Source: Azophilus sp965215035
GTDB lineage: Bacteria; Pseudomonadota; Gammaproteobacteria; Pseudomonadales; Azotimanducaceae
NCBI GenBank assembly: GCA_965215035.1
Contig: OZ244040.1
Span: forward strand, 1,178,001-1,242,000
DNA: 64,000 bases
Direction of reading: 5' to 3'
The translations under genes were made by a program, and so were the position numbers. The notes beneath the pieces were generated by a model, which did no database searches, had not been told where the DNA came from, and worked only from the letters and a program-made list of their open reading frames with translations. This document shows positions 33,218-41,813 of this stretch, piece by piece. Position 1 is the first letter of the stretch, and every line of letters begins with the position of its first letter.

Positions 33218-33368
33218 CAGGACCATCCCAAAGTGTTTGCTCTCGAAAGAAAGTTGCTGAAAGGCCATTACATGCCGCGGAATATTGCCTAACTTCCGAA
33301 AAATATTCATAAACTTTCTATATAGGGCTTTGTCGAGGGCTAGTGGACGACTTTGGGATGGCCCTGGT
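33218..33368 (-). mobile_element. Repeat family B, copy 2 (intact, 151 bp)
   Basis: Inverted ends AGGACCATCCCAAAGT (33219-33234) and ACTTTGGGATGGCCCT (33350-33365). A 9-bp direct repeat GACTGGTGG flanks it (33209-33217 and 33369-33377). It matches the 23-kb copy in reverse orientation and shows the unoccupied CTAG site into which element E inserted there. The whole 33049-33601 interval is repeat material; no gene is seen. Confidence 0.88.
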
Positions 33369-33372
33369 GACT

Positions 33373-33460
33373 GGTGGTGTATCAGTTTGCATCTGTGGAT
33401 CGAGAAGGGCACGGCACACAGGTGATTCGGCAGGGCCGAGATTCAAGCTAATACACCGCC
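33373..33460 (+). repeat. Repeat family C, copy 2 (88-bp palindromic element)
   Basis: The left end GGTGGTGTATCAGTTTG and the complement of the right end (GGCGGTGTATTAGCTTG) match at 14 of 17 bases, so the element is one long hairpin. It matches the complement of 13078-13166. It directly abuts copy 2 of repeat B, whose duplicated target overlaps its first bases. Confidence 0.75.
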
Positions 33461-33469
33461 CTGTGACTT

Positions 33470-33580
33470 GGCAGGTCGCGGTTGGAACCTGCAATCGCTC
33501 AACAGGCCTGTTCCCACGCTTGCTCCCACCACTCATCCAGCCCGGCAGGTTGCGGTTGGAACCCGTAATCGCTCAACAGG
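33470..33580 (+). repeat. Pair of 37-bp direct repeats
   Basis: 33470-33506 and 33544-33580 match at about 34 of 37 bases (core GCGGTTGGAACC and ATCGCTCAACAGG), with 37 bases between. The end of the second copy lies 20 bases from the ubiB stop. The source of the duplication is not clear. Confidence 0.75.
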
Positions 33581-33601
33581 TGGTTTGGGGAACCAGGCGC
33601 A

Positions 33602-35257
33602 TTAGGCTTTTACCAGCAAATAGGATGCAACCGCGGCGCTCAGCAGGCCGGCCACAGTGCCGAGCCCCGCCGCGCTCGCCTGCAAGGCGGGTTCCCAGAG
33701 CAGCGCCACGGCCACCGCCATCAGCGCCACCCCGGATAGCCGCCGTCCACGCCGCCGGCGGTGCAGGGAAGCAAGCGACTCCTCGAGTTGCCGCACGGCC
33801 GAGCGTTGTTCCTTGAGGGCGACTTCCAGCCCGGACAGCTTGCGGCCGGTATCGAGTATCAGGTCTGGAAGCCGGGGAAGCTGCTCCATGATCTCTGGTG
33901 CTCGCGCCGCCAGGCCGCGCACGATGGCCAGTGGCCCCACGCGCTCGCGCAGCCACTGCTCCATAAACGGTTTGGCGGTGCGCCACAGGTCCAACTCGGG
34001 ATAGAGCTGGCGACCGAGGCCCTCGATGTATAGCAGCGTCTTTTGCAGCAGCACGAGCTGGGGCTGAATCTCCATGTCGAAGCGGGCCGCCGTGCGGAAC
34101 AGCTCCACCAGGAAGTGGCCGAAGGAGATTTCGCTCAGGGGCTTGGCGAAGATGGGGTCGCAGACTTCTCGTATGACCTGCTCGAATTCCCGTTGCTCGG
34201 TGCGTTGCGGAATCCAGCCGGATTCGAAATGCAGGCGCGCAACCTGTTCGTAGTCGCGGTTGAAGAAGGCGACGATATTGCGGGCGAGATAATCCTGGTC
34301 GCGCTCTTCCAGCTTGCCGATGATGGCGCAGTCAAGGGCGATGTAGCGTGGGTTCTCGGGGTCTTCGACATCGACGAAAATGTTTCCCGGATGCATGTCC
34401 GCGTGGAAGAAATTGTGCACGAACACTTGCGTGAAAAAGGTCTCCACACCCCGGTTGGCAAGGGTTTCCATGTTCGTGCCCCGGGCCCGCAATGCCGCCA
34501 CATCGCCGATGGGCACGCCGCCGACGCGCTCCATTACAAGTATGTTGGGGCGAGTCAGGTCATGGTAGACGCGCGGCACATACAGGAGCGGCGAACCGGC
34601 GAAGTTATCGCGCAGCCGCTGTGTATTGGCCGCCTCCCCGACCATGTCTAGTTCGCCAAGCAGCACATCGGCGTAGTCGCTGGCCACCTCGGGCAGGCGT
34701 AGCCGCCGGCTGCCCGGAACGTGCCGGTCGATCCAGCCGGCAAGCCAGATCAGCACGTCTAAGTCGTCGCGGATAACCTCCGCCAAGCCCGGCCGCACCA
34801 CTTTCACCACCACCGGTTCGCCGTCGCCAAGCCGGGCCCCATGCACCTGGGCGATGGACGCCGATGCCACGGGTTGCTCGTCGAAACACTCGATGCGCTC
34901 GGCAAACAGGTCGCCAAGCGCCCGCTCGACGATGGCCCGGGCCTCGGCGCCCGGGAACGGGGGTACATGGTCCTGTAGCCTGGCCAGTTCATCGGCGAAG
35001 TCGGCGGGCAGCAGATCCCGGCGGGTGGAGAGCAACTGGCCGAACTTGATGAACACCGGGCCGAGTTCCTCGAAAGCCAGGCGCAGGCGCACCGCCGGTG
35101 CCCCGCGCCGTGCCGGCAGCCAGCGGCCCGGCCAGGCATTCAGCAGCAAACGTGCGAAGCGGGGTAACCCGCTCTCGCTGAGCACCCTGGTGGGCACGAC
35201 CGCATCTAGACGATAGCGTGCGGCGATTCGTGCGATCTGCAACAGCCGGCGCCTCAT
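33602..35257 (-). CDS. ubiB: UbiB atypical kinase/ATPase of ubiquinone synthesis
   Basis: A 551-residue ABC1/ADCK-family protein needed for coenzyme Q synthesis, probably extracting lipid intermediates using ATP. Family motifs: the KxGQ motif FIKFGQLLSTRRDLLP, the nucleotide-binding ASASIAQVHGARL, VVVKVVRPG (ATP-binding Lys), the ExD-type motif ELDMVGEAAN, NFFHADMHPGNIF and ALDCAIIGKL. The C-terminus has two membrane helices (VALMAVAVALLWEPAL and GTVAGLLSAAVASYLLV). Start ATGA overlaps ubiJ by four bases. Full length. Confidence 0.96.
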   Translation of the reverse strand: MRRRLLQIARIAARYRLDAVVPTRVLSESGLPRFARLLLNAWPGRWLPARRGAPAVRLRLAFEELGPVFIKFGQLLSTRRDLLPADFADELARLQDHVPPFPGAEARAIVERALGDLFAERIECFDEQPVASASIAQVHGARLGDGEPVVVKVVRPGLAEVIRDDLDVLIWLAGWIDRHVPGSRRLRLPEVASDYADVLLGELDMVGEAANTQRLRDNFAGSPLLYVPRVYHDLTRPNILVMERVGGVPIGDVAALRARGTNMETLANRGVETFFTQVFVHNFFHADMHPGNIFVDVEDPENPRYIALDCAIIGKLEERDQDYLARNIVAFFNRDYEQVARLHFESGWIPQRTEQREFEQVIREVCDPIFAKPLSEISFGHFLVELFRTAARFDMEIQPQLVLLQKTLLYIEGLGRQLYPELDLWRTAKPFMEQWLRERVGPLAIVRGLAARAPEIMEQLPRLPDLILDTGRKLSGLEVALKEQRSAVRQLEESLASLHRRRRGRRLSGVALMAVAVALLWEPALQASAAGLGTVAGLLSAAVASYLLVKA

Positions 35258-35964
35258 GTTGCCGCCTCGCCGCTGTTGGGGCCGTCCGTGGTGCCCGGGG
35301 TCGGCTCGTACTCCGGTGCGGCCGACTCCGGGTGTGGCGCATGGTTGTCCGTGTCCGCCGACGCCGTTGGGGATTGGTTTCGCCTAGCCGATTCCAAGTC
35401 GCGCACGCGGGCGGACAGGCGCTTGACTTCGACCTCCAAGCGCTCGATGCCGCTTTGAAAATCATCCTGGTCGGCGCGGTTGGCGAACCGTCCCACCGCG
35501 GCCTCGCGCCATGCGTCGGCGACGCTCTCCGCCGCCGAACCGAGCACCGCGGCGGCCAACTCCGCGGCGCCGAGCAGGTCTTGCCCGCGAATTGGCGGGG
35601 ACAACCCCGTTGGCGCCAACGCTTTGAACACACCAGCCAGTGCGACGAGCAGTGTCCTGTCGCCTTCGATCTCGACCCGCTCCGCGGCCTGGCCATCGGG
35701 CGAGACAAACCAGGCCAGCAAATCCTGGGGTTTGCCCCGGACGACCGCATCGGGGGAGTCGGCCAGTCCGGTGAGCACCTCGATGCGGGCATCTCGTATG
35801 CGGATGCACCACACCTGGCCGGGCAGGGTGCCTTCTACCTGTATCGCCCGGCCTTCTAATGTGGCCAGCCGTTCCGCGCTGGTCTTGTCGAGGCGCAGCG
35901 TGGCGTTGGCGATTGACTGCGCCACCCGGGCAAACAGGGCGTCGAGACCGGCATCGGTGCGCAT
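35254..35964 (-). CDS. ubiJ: UbiJ accessory protein (SCP2 domain)
   Basis: A 236-residue protein with an N-terminal SCP2-type lipid-binding domain (LEGRAIQVEGTLPGQVWCIRI...DAVVRGKPQDLLAWF, about 30-110) and a coiled coil (DDFQSGIERLEVEVKRLSAR, about 167-190). UbiJ forms part of the soluble Ubi complex that shelters hydrophobic quinone intermediates. The last 45 residues are low-complexity (Ser/Ala/Pro/Glu rich). It lies between ubiE (one-base gap) and ubiB (four-base overlap), the standard order. Confidence 0.93.
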   Translation of the reverse strand: MRTDAGLDALFARVAQSIANATLRLDKTSAERLATLEGRAIQVEGTLPGQVWCIRIRDARIEVLTGLADSPDAVVRGKPQDLLAWFVSPDGQAAERVEIEGDRTLLVALAGVFKALAPTGLSPPIRGQDLLGAAELAAAVLGSAAESVADAWREAAVGRFANRADQDDFQSGIERLEVEVKRLSARVRDLESARRNQSPTASADTDNHAPHPESAAPEYEPTPGTTDGPNSGEAAT

Positions 35965-35965
35965 C

Positions 35966-36709
35966 TCAGGCCACTCCCCGGTGGATGGCGACGACTCCGC
36001 CTAGCAGGTTATGGAATTCCACACTGGCGAACCGGGCGTCCCGCATCATCAACTGCAACGCCTCCTGGGCGGGATGCTGGCGAATCGACTCCACGAGATA
36101 CCGGTAGCTACCGCCCTTGCCCGTAACCAGCCCGCCGAGCGCCGGCCAGAGGCTCTGCCAACCCGCCGCCAGCGCTTCGAGCACCGGGGTAACCGGTTTG
36201 GAAAACTCCAGCACCAGCAGTACGCCGCCGGGTTTGAGAACGCGCCTGATTTCACCGAGAGCCGCCTGCTTGTCTGTGAAGTTGCGCAATCCGAAGCCGA
36301 TCGTGACGCGGTCGAACCGGTCGGCGGAAAACGGCAGCGCCTCGGCCGCCGCCTGGCAGAAGCGCACGCTCGCGATACCGTGGTCCAGCAGGCGGTCGCG
36401 GCCCGCCGAGAGCATGGACGCATTGATGTCGGCCAATACGACGCTGCCCCGCCTGCCCACCAGCGGTGCCATGGCGGCGGCGAGATCCCCGGTGCCGCCG
36501 GCGAGATCCAGGACGCTGTGGCCCTTGCGCAGCCCGGCCATCTCCACCAGCATCCACTTCAGCAGCCGGTGGCTGCCCAACGACATCAGGTCGTTCATCA
36601 GGTCGTAGCGGTGCGCCACCGCATCGAAGACATCGCCGACCAGGCTGGTTTTTTCCTCCGGGGTTACCTCTTCGTAACCGAAGTTCGTCTTCCGCTCAGC
36701 CTCGCTCAT
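35966..36709 (-). CDS. ubiE: Ubiquinone/menaquinone biosynthesis C-methyltransferase UbiE
   Basis: A 247-residue SAM-dependent methyltransferase of quinone synthesis. Signatures: FGYEEVTPEEKTSLVGDVFD, VFDAVAHRYDLMNDLMS, SAM motif I VLDLAGGTGDLAAAM, ADINASML, and IGFGLRNFTDKQAALGEI. The downstream VLEFSKPV and the C-terminal SYRYLVESIRQHPAQEAL are also as expected. The ATG at 36709 matches the usual N-terminus; an in-frame ATG at 36739 would add ten residues. Confidence 0.97.
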   Translation of the reverse strand: MSEAERKTNFGYEEVTPEEKTSLVGDVFDAVAHRYDLMNDLMSLGSHRLLKWMLVEMAGLRKGHSVLDLAGGTGDLAAAMAPLVGRRGSVVLADINASMLSAGRDRLLDHGIASVRFCQAAAEALPFSADRFDRVTIGFGLRNFTDKQAALGEIRRVLKPGGVLLVLEFSKPVTPVLEALAAGWQSLWPALGGLVTGKGGSYRYLVESIRQHPAQEALQLMMRDARFASVEFHNLLGGVVAIHRGVA

Positions 36710-36855
36710 GCACGGGAGTTTACTCCGCTTGGTGTCCAATGTTCGGCAATCATAGGAGAAGCGACACCGGTGCGCATGTGCCGCCGCCGTCTTTGCGGGC
36801 GCGCCGGCCGCGATTCAGCTTTTGCAGGCCCGCATGCCCTGGTGCGATAGGCGCG

Positions 36856-37257
36856 TTAGCTATTCCTGGGCGTGAAATGGCCCACGGGTATTGCCGGCAA
36901 CCGCGAGGCGTTGGCGGCCTTCAGTTCATCTAGGTATTCCTGCCAGTAGCGTTCCCGATGGTCGGCCAGTTCCTTGAGGTAGCCCCAGGCGTATATGCCG
37001 GTGTCGTGTCCGTCGTCGAATGTCAGGCGAATGCCGTAGTTGCCCACCGGTTCGATGGCGGTGACGGCAACCTGTTTCTTGCCGGTTTGTAGGCGCTTCT
37101 GCTCCGAGCTGTGGCCGCGAACCTCCGCCGAGGGCGAATGCACACGCAGAAATTCCGCGGCAAGCTCCACCCGTTCGCCGCCGAACTCCAGCACCAGGGT
37201 CTTGCTGCGCTTGCGGTAGGTGATGTGAGAGGGCCGCATAGCGGGCTCGGAAGTCAT
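36856..37257 (-). CDS. DUF971 (gamma-butyrobetaine hydroxylase-like N-terminal) protein
   Basis: A 133-residue protein with the DUF971 fold: THITYRKRSKTL-like opening (PSHITYRKRSKTLVLEFGG), LRVHSPSAEVRGH, the VTAIEPVGNYGIRLTFDDGH strand pair and the closing YAWGYLKELADHRERYWQEY. Related domains are part of Fe-S proteins such as BOLA/Mrp partners. No Fe-S cysteines are seen here. It lies between hslU and ubiE, as in many proteobacteria. Function unknown. Confidence 0.9.
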   Translation of the reverse strand: MTSEPAMRPSHITYRKRSKTLVLEFGGERVELAAEFLRVHSPSAEVRGHSSEQKRLQTGKKQVAVTAIEPVGNYGIRLTFDDGHDTGIYAWGYLKELADHRERYWQEYLDELKAANASRLPAIPVGHFTPRNS

Positions 37258-37307
37258 GGAAGTTTATGGGATAGCATACCAGTCGGAGAGTGCCGCCGAG
37301 GGTTCCC

Positions 37308-38654
37308 TCAAAGAATGTACCTGGATAGATCCTGATCCTCCACCAGGGCCTCAAGGTGCCTATCGACATAGGCGGCGTCGATATACACTGGGGCGCCGTC
37401 GGTTTCGCAGGCGGAGAAGGATACCTCGTCCAAAAGCCGTTCCATGACCGTGTGTAGGCGGCGAGCGCCGATGTTTTCGGTGTTGTCGTTGACCTCGCAG
37501 GCCAGTTGGGCGATGCGGGCCAAGCCGTCGGTGGAGAATTCGATGCCCAGGTTTTCCGTCGCGAGCAGCGCCTGGTACTGCTCTGTGAGGGAGGCATCGG
37601 GCTCCACCAGAATGCGTTTGAAGTCTTCCGGTGTCAGCGCTGCGAGCTCCACGCGAATGGGTAGCCGACCCTGCAACTCCGGAATCAGGTCCGAGGGCTT
37701 GGCGACGTGGAAGGCGCCCGAGGCGATGAACAGTATGTGGTCGGTGCGCACCATGCCGTACTTGGTGGAGACCGTGCAGCCCTCGATGAGCGGCAGCAGG
37801 TCGCGCTGCACGCCCTCCCGGGAGACATCGGCCCCTGCGGCGGCGCTGCGCTTCGCCACCTTGTCGAGTTCGTCCAGAAAGACGATGCCCGTCTGCTCAA
37901 CGGCCTCGATGGCCTGGGCCTTCACCTCATCCTCGTTGATGAGCTTGGCCGCTTCCTGCTCGCGGAGCTTGCGGTAGGCGTCCTTGATCTTCATGCGTAG
38001 GGATCGTTTGCGGCCGGAACCTAGGTTGCCGATCATGCTCTGCAATTGGCTGGTCAGCTCCTCCATGCCGGGGGGCGCCATGATCTCCACGCCGACGGGC
38101 ACCGCCTCGATTTCTATTTCAACCTCCTTGTCGTCCAGTTCCCCCTCGCGCAGTTTCTTGCGGAAAATCTGCCGGGTGGAGGAGGACTTGTGGCCACCGC
38201 TGCCGTCCGGGCTGTTGTCGGCGTGGCGCGGCCCCGGCAACAGGGCATCTAGAACCCGTTCCTCGGCTTCGTCGTCGGCGCGGTGTTGCACCTTGGTAAG
38301 CTGCGCTTCCCGCCGCATCTTCACCGCCATGTCGGCTAGGTCGCGCACGATGGACTCGACATCGCGCCCGACATAGCCGACCTCGGTGAATTTGGTCGCC
38401 TCCACCTTGATGAAGGGTGCGCCGGCGAGCTTGGCCAGCCGCCGCGCGATTTCGGTCTTGCCAACGCCGGTGGGGCCGATCATCAGGATGTTCTTCGGTG
38501 TGATCTCTTCACGCATTTCAGCGTCAAGCTGCATGCGCCGCCACCGGTTCCTGAGCGCTATGGCAACCGCGCGCTTGGCCGCATCCTGGCCGATGATGTG
38601 CTTGTCCAACTCGTGGACGATTTCCCTTGGTGTCATGACGGAATTGGTACGCAT
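37308..38654 (-). CDS. hslU: ATPase subunit HslU of the HslUV protease
   Basis: A 448-residue AAA+ unfoldase that feeds proteins to HslV. It starts MTPREIVHELDKHIIGQDAA after a short MRTNSV leader, with Walker A GPTGVGKTEIARRLAK and the pore-loop region VEATKFTEVGYVGRDV. The I domain is at about 110-240, Walker B is GIVFLDELDKVAKR, and sensor 2 is GARRLHTVMERLLDEV. The last residues DLSRYIL dock into HslV. The ATG at 38654 has AGGG nine bases upstream and gives a normal size; the open frame further upstream lies in hslV flank. It follows hslV by 31 bp. Confidence 0.97.
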   Translation of the reverse strand: MRTNSVMTPREIVHELDKHIIGQDAAKRAVAIALRNRWRRMQLDAEMREEITPKNILMIGPTGVGKTEIARRLAKLAGAPFIKVEATKFTEVGYVGRDVESIVRDLADMAVKMRREAQLTKVQHRADDEAEERVLDALLPGPRHADNSPDGSGGHKSSSTRQIFRKKLREGELDDKEVEIEIEAVPVGVEIMAPPGMEELTSQLQSMIGNLGSGRKRSLRMKIKDAYRKLREQEAAKLINEDEVKAQAIEAVEQTGIVFLDELDKVAKRSAAAGADVSREGVQRDLLPLIEGCTVSTKYGMVRTDHILFIASGAFHVAKPSDLIPELQGRLPIRVELAALTPEDFKRILVEPDASLTEQYQALLATENLGIEFSTDGLARIAQLACEVNDNTENIGARRLHTVMERLLDEVSFSACETDGAPVYIDAAYVDRHLEALVEDQDLSRYIL

Positions 38655-38685
38655 AACGGATTGCCCTGGCGCGTTGGCGGTTTCG

Positions 38686-39231
38686 CTACCGGCTGGCGGC
38701 AAGAGTTTCGACCGTACGCCGGTGGTTGGTGTAAACACAGATGTCGGCGGCGATGGCGAGCGCCTTCTCCACGACCGCAACCGCTCCGAGGTCCGTGTTG
38801 TCGACCAGTGCCCGGGCCGCGGCCTGGGCGTAGGGCCCGCCGGAACCGATGGCGATGACCCCGGATTCCGGTTCGATTACGTCGCCCGTGCCGGTGACCA
38901 ACAGGGTGGTGCTGCCATCGGCCACGATCAGCATGGCTTCGAGGCGGCGCAACACGCGGTCGGAACGCCAATCCTTGGCCAATTCCACGGCCGCCCGCAT
39001 AAGGTTGCCCGAGAACTTCTCCAAGGCCGCCTCGAAGCGTTCGAACAGGGTGAACGCATCCGCGGTTCCGCCGGCAAACCCGGACAGAACCCTTCCCTGG
39101 TAAAGGCGCCGAACCTTGACGGCGTTGCCCTTCACAATCGTATTGCCGGTGGACACTTGGCCGTCGCCGCCGAGGGCGACGCAGGCGTCACGCCGTACAC
39201 AGACAATGGTGGTGCCTAGTATTGGTTCCAT
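38686..39231 (-). CDS. hslV: Peptidase subunit HslV of the HslUV protease
   Basis: A 181-residue threonine protease. The catalytic Thr begins the mature chain TTIVCVRRDACVALGGDGQV, here after a six-residue leader MEPILG rather than the single Met of E. coli, so it would need processing. Other family blocks: GFAGGTADAFTLFERFE, LVTGTGDVIEPE, IGSGGPYAQAAARAL. It assembles with HslU. Position before hslU and after an FtsN-like gene is conserved. Confidence 0.97.
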   Translation of the reverse strand: MEPILGTTIVCVRRDACVALGGDGQVSTGNTIVKGNAVKVRRLYQGRVLSGFAGGTADAFTLFERFEAALEKFSGNLMRAAVELAKDWRSDRVLRRLEAMLIVADGSTTLLVTGTGDVIEPESGVIAIGSGGPYAQAAARALVDNTDLGAVAVVEKALAIAADICVYTNHRRTVETLAASR

Positions 39232-39272
39232 GTAGTTCGATAGTGGAGTTGGTGCGCAACCCTTTCAAGGCG

Positions 39273-39854
39273 CTAACCGCGCTTGACGGTTATGGCGGAT
39301 AGATTCTGTTCGTGTAGGCGATCAACGATTTTCTTGGCCTCGGTGGCGGATTCGACCGGCCCGACCATAACCCGGTGCCAGGCGCGATTCTCCAGATCCA
39401 CCTGTTCCATGTTGACGGGTAGACCATACAGGAGCAGCTTGGCGCGGAGCTGATCGGCCTCGGTGGCATCTTGGAACGACGCGGCCTGAATGTAGATGCG
39501 CGTTGTTGTCACCGGCGCCGCCTCGGATGGCTTGGCCTCGCCGGCCCGGAGTGTCGCCGGCGGGGCCGCATTCCCCGCACCGGGCTGTGCCGTCGTGGCG
39601 GCCACCGTTGCCCTGGGGTCGGCGTAGTGGCCCGGGTTGACCGGCACTTCGCTTTGGCGCAAGAGCTCGTCAAACTCGAAGACAATGTCTAAGTCGTCCT
39701 GGCCGGGGCCCACCGCGGGCAGCTTGGCGAACAGATTGGAGCCGAGCCCCGGTGCCAGGGCAACTAGGCCGACGGCGCCCCCGCCGAGCAAAATCCCGAT
39801 TAGAATGCTTGGCCCGTGCAACCCGCGGCGCTTTCTCGACTGTCTCTTGCTCAT
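39273..39854 (-). CDS. SPOR-domain protein, FtsN-like cell-division protein
   Basis: A 193-residue protein: a basic cytoplasmic start (SKRQSRKRRG), one membrane helix (PSILIGILLGGGAVGLVALAPG) and a variable Pro/Ala-rich periplasmic linker. A C-terminal SPOR domain follows (IYIQAASFQDATEADQLRAKL to RVMVGPVESATEAKKIVDRL, about 115-190) that binds denuded peptidoglycan at the septum. FtsN activates septal synthesis. The gene stands in front of hslVU as ftsN does in E. coli, but it is shorter than FtsN (319 aa), so the assignment is by position and architecture. Confidence 0.85.
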   Translation of the reverse strand: MSKRQSRKRRGLHGPSILIGILLGGGAVGLVALAPGLGSNLFAKLPAVGPGQDDLDIVFEFDELLRQSEVPVNPGHYADPRATVAATTAQPGAGNAAPPATLRAGEAKPSEAAPVTTTRIYIQAASFQDATEADQLRAKLLLYGLPVNMEQVDLENRAWHRVMVGPVESATEAKKIVDRLHEQNLSAITVKRG

Positions 39855-40046
39855 CCTGCGCTTGCCGCTGGCGCACGGGCAACGTGCGCCGCTCGGCCGA
39901 TGTTTTGTCGTGCTGCCGGCCCGCCCGGCCTGTTGGCCCTAGGCGGCGGCGTCAAGGCGTACAGTGTACCCCCGTTCGGCTCGTTCGACAGCGGTTGCGG
40001 GCGCATATCGCCGACGCCCTGCCCCAGGCTCGATGGACGCGGTCGC

Positions 40047-40430
40047 CTAAGGCCCGGCCTTGGGCCCGGCGAACGACTTGAGCAACTCATACCAGCCCGA
40101 CCCGTTGATCTTCAGAGGCATGCCCCCCAGCTTGGCGGCGGTATCGAGGTGCCTCTTGCGGCCTTCCCAGGCGTTCGGGTCGGCCTGCCACTCGTTCAGC
40201 ACCCGCTCCGCTTCCTCGTAGCTGGGTGCCTCGACCTCGTACAACGACAGGTATTCGGAGACCGTCTCGCCGTCGAGGTGCGGCCCGCTGAGCTTGAACA
40301 CCCGGCCACTTACAAAGCTCGGGCACTTGGCGGTGTCTTCGATATGTTGATCGACAAACCACTCTTCGAACGCGGCCTGGTGCTCGGGACCGGGCGGCTC
40401 GCAAAGGCCGATGAGTATGAAACTTGGCAT
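40047..40430 (-). CDS. Dimeric alpha/beta-barrel (EthD-like) protein
   Basis: A 127-residue soluble protein. The opening FILIGLCEPPGPEHQAAFEEW, the DQHIEDTAKCPSFVSGRVFKL block and the SEYLSLYEVEA strand match the ferredoxin-like dimeric barrel of EthD and NIPSNAP-like proteins. The conserved His pattern (VDQHIED) is present. Substrate unknown; some members act on quinones or hydroxylated aromatics. The gene is isolated, with a good ATG after a GAGAGGAG sequence on the minus strand. Confidence 0.7.
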   Translation of the reverse strand: MPSFILIGLCEPPGPEHQAAFEEWFVDQHIEDTAKCPSFVSGRVFKLSGPHLDGETVSEYLSLYEVEAPSYEEAERVLNEWQADPNAWEGRKRHLDTAAKLGGMPLKINGSGWYELLKSFAGPKAGP

Positions 40431-40479
40431 GGTGTTTTACTCCTCTCGCTCCAATATCAAGCCCCGAACGAGTATCTTG

Positions 40480-40902
40480 TCACTCTGGAGGTCGCTTGGT
40501 CGAACTGTGCCATACGTACCCAGCCGGTATCTCTCTGCGTACAATAACCTCGTAGCGCCCCTGGGGGCCGATGAACGACGAAGCCGCCCAGCTCACCAGG
40601 CTGACCACGATGGAACCGAAGACGGCGCTGAAGAAGCCATCCACCGCGAAACCCGAGACGAACCAGTCGGCGAGTTTCAGCATGGCCGCATTGACGACCA
40701 GCAGGAATAGGCCGAGTGTCAGTAGCGTAACGGGCAGCGTGAGCAGCACGACGAGCGGGCGCACCAGCGCGTAGAGCAGCCCAAGGGCGATGGCCGCAAA
40801 GAGCAGCGAGGCGACTCCCTGGGTATGGATGCCGGGTATCAGCAGCCCTGCAACCCAAAGGCCGAGGGCGATGATTAGGGTGCGAACGATGATACCTTTC
40901 AT
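40480..40902 (-). CDS. YvlD/phage-holin-like small membrane protein (Mycobact_4 TM family)
   Basis: A 140-residue protein with four predicted membrane helices (VRTLIIALGLWVAGLLIPG; VASLLFAAIALGLLYALV; PLVVLLTLPVTLLTLGLFLL; FSAVFGSIVVSLVSWAASSF) and the family motif LGLFLLVVNAAMLKLADWF. The name holin comes from databases; a role in lysis is not shown. The ATG at 40902 is taken because the frame upstream (to 40992) is hydrophilic and lacks a ribosome site. Confidence 0.85.
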   Translation of the reverse strand: MKGIIVRTLIIALGLWVAGLLIPGIHTQGVASLLFAAIALGLLYALVRPLVVLLTLPVTLLTLGLFLLVVNAAMLKLADWFVSGFAVDGFFSAVFGSIVVSLVSWAASSFIGPQGRYEVIVRREIPAGYVWHSSTKRPPE

Positions 40903-41132
40903 GGCCTGATGGTCCTTAGCTGCCAGCGTGCGGTGACCATACCATTCTGTGGCGAACTTCGCCGGAAATTCCCACCGGCGATGCCGCTGCAAGGTTGCGT
41001 CGAACGACGGTTTTTGCGGAAGTATCGCGACCTGGGTGGAACCAGGTTGAAACTCGGTCTCGACAGCGCCGGCCCAATTGGCGCCCGGCGATTCGAGCCG
41101 CTGGAGAATATTGCCGATCGCATGGAGGGACT

Positions 41133-41765
41133 ATGAAGCTCTACATGGTGCCGCTGGCACCCAACCCAACCAAGGTCATGTTGTACATCGCCGAGCGAGA
41201 AGAGCTTGGCACACAGTTGGATATTGAACAGATTGTGGTCAATACCCTCAAGGGCCGACAGAGGGAACCGGAGCATCTGGCGCGCAATCCTTTCGGCACC
41301 CTGCCGGTTCTGGAACTCGAAGACGGTACCTATCTCGTTGAGTCCCTAGCTATCATTCAATATCTGGAAGACAAGTTCCCGGACAACGCACTGCTTTCCG
41401 GCACGCCGGAGCGGCGCGGCCATGCCCGAGACGCCGAGCGGATTGTGGATCTGCGCCTGGCGGGGCCGATGAATGCATACGCTCACGCAGTCAATTCGCC
41501 GTTGGGGTATCCCAAGGACGACGCCAAAGCCGCGCAAATGGAAGCGGCTATGCAAGCACCCCTCGACTACCTGGAGCGATTGCTCGGCGACGGGCGGACG
41601 CTGCTGCTAGGCGAACGCGTCTCCATTGTTGACTGTACGCTGCAGGCATCTCTGCAGTTCATGCGCTACATCGACGCGGATGTGTTTGGCGAGCGCCCAC
41701 TGCTACGCGACTGGGACAATCGCTATCGCGCAAGGCCCGCTGCGCAGACGGTGCTCAAATGGTGA
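41133..41765 (+). CDS. Glutathione S-transferase family protein
   Basis: A 210-residue protein. The N-terminal thioredoxin-like domain has MKLYMVPLAPNPTKVMLYIA, the cis-Pro region NPFGTLPVLELEDG and the glutathione-binding VESLAIIQYLED. The all-helical C-terminal domain contains the N-capping motif SIVDCTLQASLQF. The usual Ser/Cys catalytic position near residue 10 reads APNP, so the mechanism is unclear. GGAGGGA lies two to nine bases before the ATG at 41133. Stand-alone gene, convergent with polB. Confidence 0.9.
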   Translation: MKLYMVPLAPNPTKVMLYIAEREELGTQLDIEQIVVNTLKGRQREPEHLARNPFGTLPVLELEDGTYLVESLAIIQYLEDKFPDNALLSGTPERRGHARDAERIVDLRLAGPMNAYAHAVNSPLGYPKDDAKAAQMEAAMQAPLDYLERLLGDGRTLLLGERVSIVDCTLQASLQFMRYIDADVFGERPLLRDWDNRYRARPAAQTVLKW

Positions 41766-41813
41766 TGTGAGTCACCCTCTCTGCTCAACGTCTGGCAGTT
41801 TGTCGGCTAGAAC

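Noticed and set aside
33470..33580. CRISPR-like 37-bp repeat / 37-bp spacer geometry (also at 17796-17906)
   Set aside because: Only two imperfect units at each locus, no cas genes in the window, and the 17.8-kb case is simply a copy of the hisB coding end.
35218..35859. Large plus-strand frames opposite ubiB/ubiJ and other GC-rich genes
   Set aside because: Typical shadow frames of high-GC coding DNA; the minus-strand proteins have full family motifs.
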